A stretch of 64,000 bases of DNA. Origin: Pseudomonas sp. B21_DOA. GTDB lineage: Bacteria > Pseudomonadota > Gammaproteobacteria > Pseudomonadales > Pseudomonadaceae. Position 1 is the first letter of the stretch, and every line of letters starts with the position of its first letter. This document shows, one piece after another, positions 63,384 through 64,000 of the stretch. The position numbers and the translations under genes were made by a program. Below the pieces are notes generated by a model, which saw nothing but the letters and a program-made list of their open reading frames with translations, was not told where the DNA came from and made no database searches. The DNA is taken from assembly GCA_030544685.1 (NCBI GenBank), contig CP086683.1, positions 62,001-126,000 of the forward strand, written 5' to 3'.

Positions 63384-64000
63384 TCAAATCTCCTTGGTCA
63401 AGCGAGTGTTGTCTTCGTGCTCGCCCTCGGCCGGATCGTCAGCTGCGGACAATGGACGCGCCGGAGTACGTTTCTTGCCTGGACCACCGTCCGGAGTGTC
63501 GCTGCCTTCGCTGATCTTCGGCCCTTTGCGCACCAGACGCATCATGTAGCCAAGACCTGCGCCGAACAGCGCGAAATAGACCACGACGAACATGATCAGG
63601 GTGATGCTCATCTGCATGAAGCTGTGGTTGGACGAAGCATCCGCAGTGCGCATCAGGCCGTAGACCACCCACGGCTGACGGCCGATTTCCGTGGTGAACC
63701 AGCCGGCGAGAATCGCGATCAGCCCGGACGGCCCCATCCACAAGGCCAGATGCAGGAACGGACGTGAGGTGTACAGCGAGTCACGCTTGCGCAGCCACAG
63801 GCTCCACAGACCGGTGAAGATCATCAGGAAACCGAGGCCGACCATGATCCGGAACGACCAGAACACAATGGTCGAATTCGGCCGGTCTTCGGGTGGAAAC
63901 TCCTTCAGCGCCGGCACTTGTTTGTCCAGCGAGTGCGTGAGAATCAGGCTGCCGAGATAGGGAATCTCCACGGCAAACTTGGTGCGTTCTTCTTTCATGT
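63384..64000 (-). CDS. cioA: cytochrome bd-type (cyanide-insensitive) oxidase subunit I (C-terminal part)
   Basis: Partial: about 205 C-terminal residues, the frame open to the window end. GWFTTEIGRQPWVVYGLMRTADA is the conserved subunit I segment, and the preceding helices FWSFRIMVGLGFLMIFTGL and HLALWMGPSGLIAILA are typical. The C-terminal tail is long, charged and Ser/Pro-rich (ISEGSDTPDGGPGKKRTPARP), probably cytoplasmic. Whether the quinol loop is the short CIO form cannot be judged from this part. Operon order is cioA-cioB-DUF2474. Confidence 0.92.
   Translation of the reverse strand, partial: MKEERTKFAVEIPYLGSLILTHSLDKQVPALKEFPPEDRPNSTIVFWSFRIMVGLGFLMIFTGLWSLWLRKRDSLYTSRPFLHLALWMGPSGLIAILAGWFTTEIGRQPWVVYGLMRTADASSNHSFMQMSITLIMFVVVYFALFGAGLGYMMRLVRKGPKISEGSDTPDGGPGKKRTPARPLSAADDPAEGEHEDNTRLTKEI

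Overview
The window is a piece of Pseudomonas chromosome, most likely from the P. fluorescens group. The evidence is gene content and order: rluD, bamD, pilS-pilR, thiO, the minor-pilin cluster, ispH, fkpB, lspA, ileS, ribF, murJ, rpsT, proB, cgtA, rpmA, rplU, ispB, a Fur-type small gene, fklB, a Lon-like protease, gdhA, a MorA-like regulator, glyA, a CobW GTPase, cstA, a PilZ protein, radA, ankB, katB, mscL, fpr, rlmG and a cyanide-insensitive-type bd oxidase. As I remember it, this follows P. aeruginosa PAO1 from about PA4544 to PA4618 with local changes. REP-type inverted repeats sit in many intergenic gaps. I saw no rRNA, tRNA, insertion sequence, prophage, integrase or CRISPR array.

Layout. 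1-5.1 kb: rRNA modification (rluD), outer-membrane assembly (bamD) and the PilS/PilR two-component pair. 5.1-12.6 kb: thiO and the type IV minor pilin/PilY1 operon on the minus strand, with fimT alone on the plus strand. 12.6-18.5 kb: a tightly overlapping housekeeping operon ribF-ileS-lspA-fkpB-ispH. 18.6-26.3 kb: murJ, rpsT, creA-like, proB, cgtA, rpmA-rplU, and divergent ispB followed by a PhnA-type protein. 26.4-37.6 kb: an iron-regulated small gene, a prolyl isomerase, poorly characterised envelope proteins, a Lon-family protease and a Gre-like factor. 37.6-46.6 kb: gdhA, ettA, a large GGDEF/EAL protein and glyA. 46.8-50.4 kb: the most accessory-looking stretch, with an unrecognised gene, a dicarboxylate-type transporter and two GntR/FCD regulators. 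50.5-58.9 kb: CobW GTPase, ybdD-cstA, PilZ, radA, katB-ankB and mscL. 59-64 kb: fpr, a LuxR solo, rlmG and the cio/cyd oxidase operon, cut by the window end.

The most important caution is data quality. Twelve otherwise normal genes need a one-base correction, some more than once, to read through, including essential rpsT and murJ. Nearly all of these lie in short homopolymers and nearly all are missing bases. ispB also carries an in-frame TAA at codon 4 of its usual start. This pattern fits sequencing or consensus error much better than gene decay. I therefore annotate those genes as single CDS and give the position of each break.

No clearly new multi-gene system was found. The better leads are a perfect 28-bp-arm palindrome over the stop codon of the GGDEF/EAL gene, a Gre-family protein without the acidic tip, a perfect Anr/FNR-type box between ettA and the GGDEF/EAL gene, a Fur-boxed small gene, a LuxR solo with all AHL-pocket residues, and an unrecognised gene at 46.8 kb.
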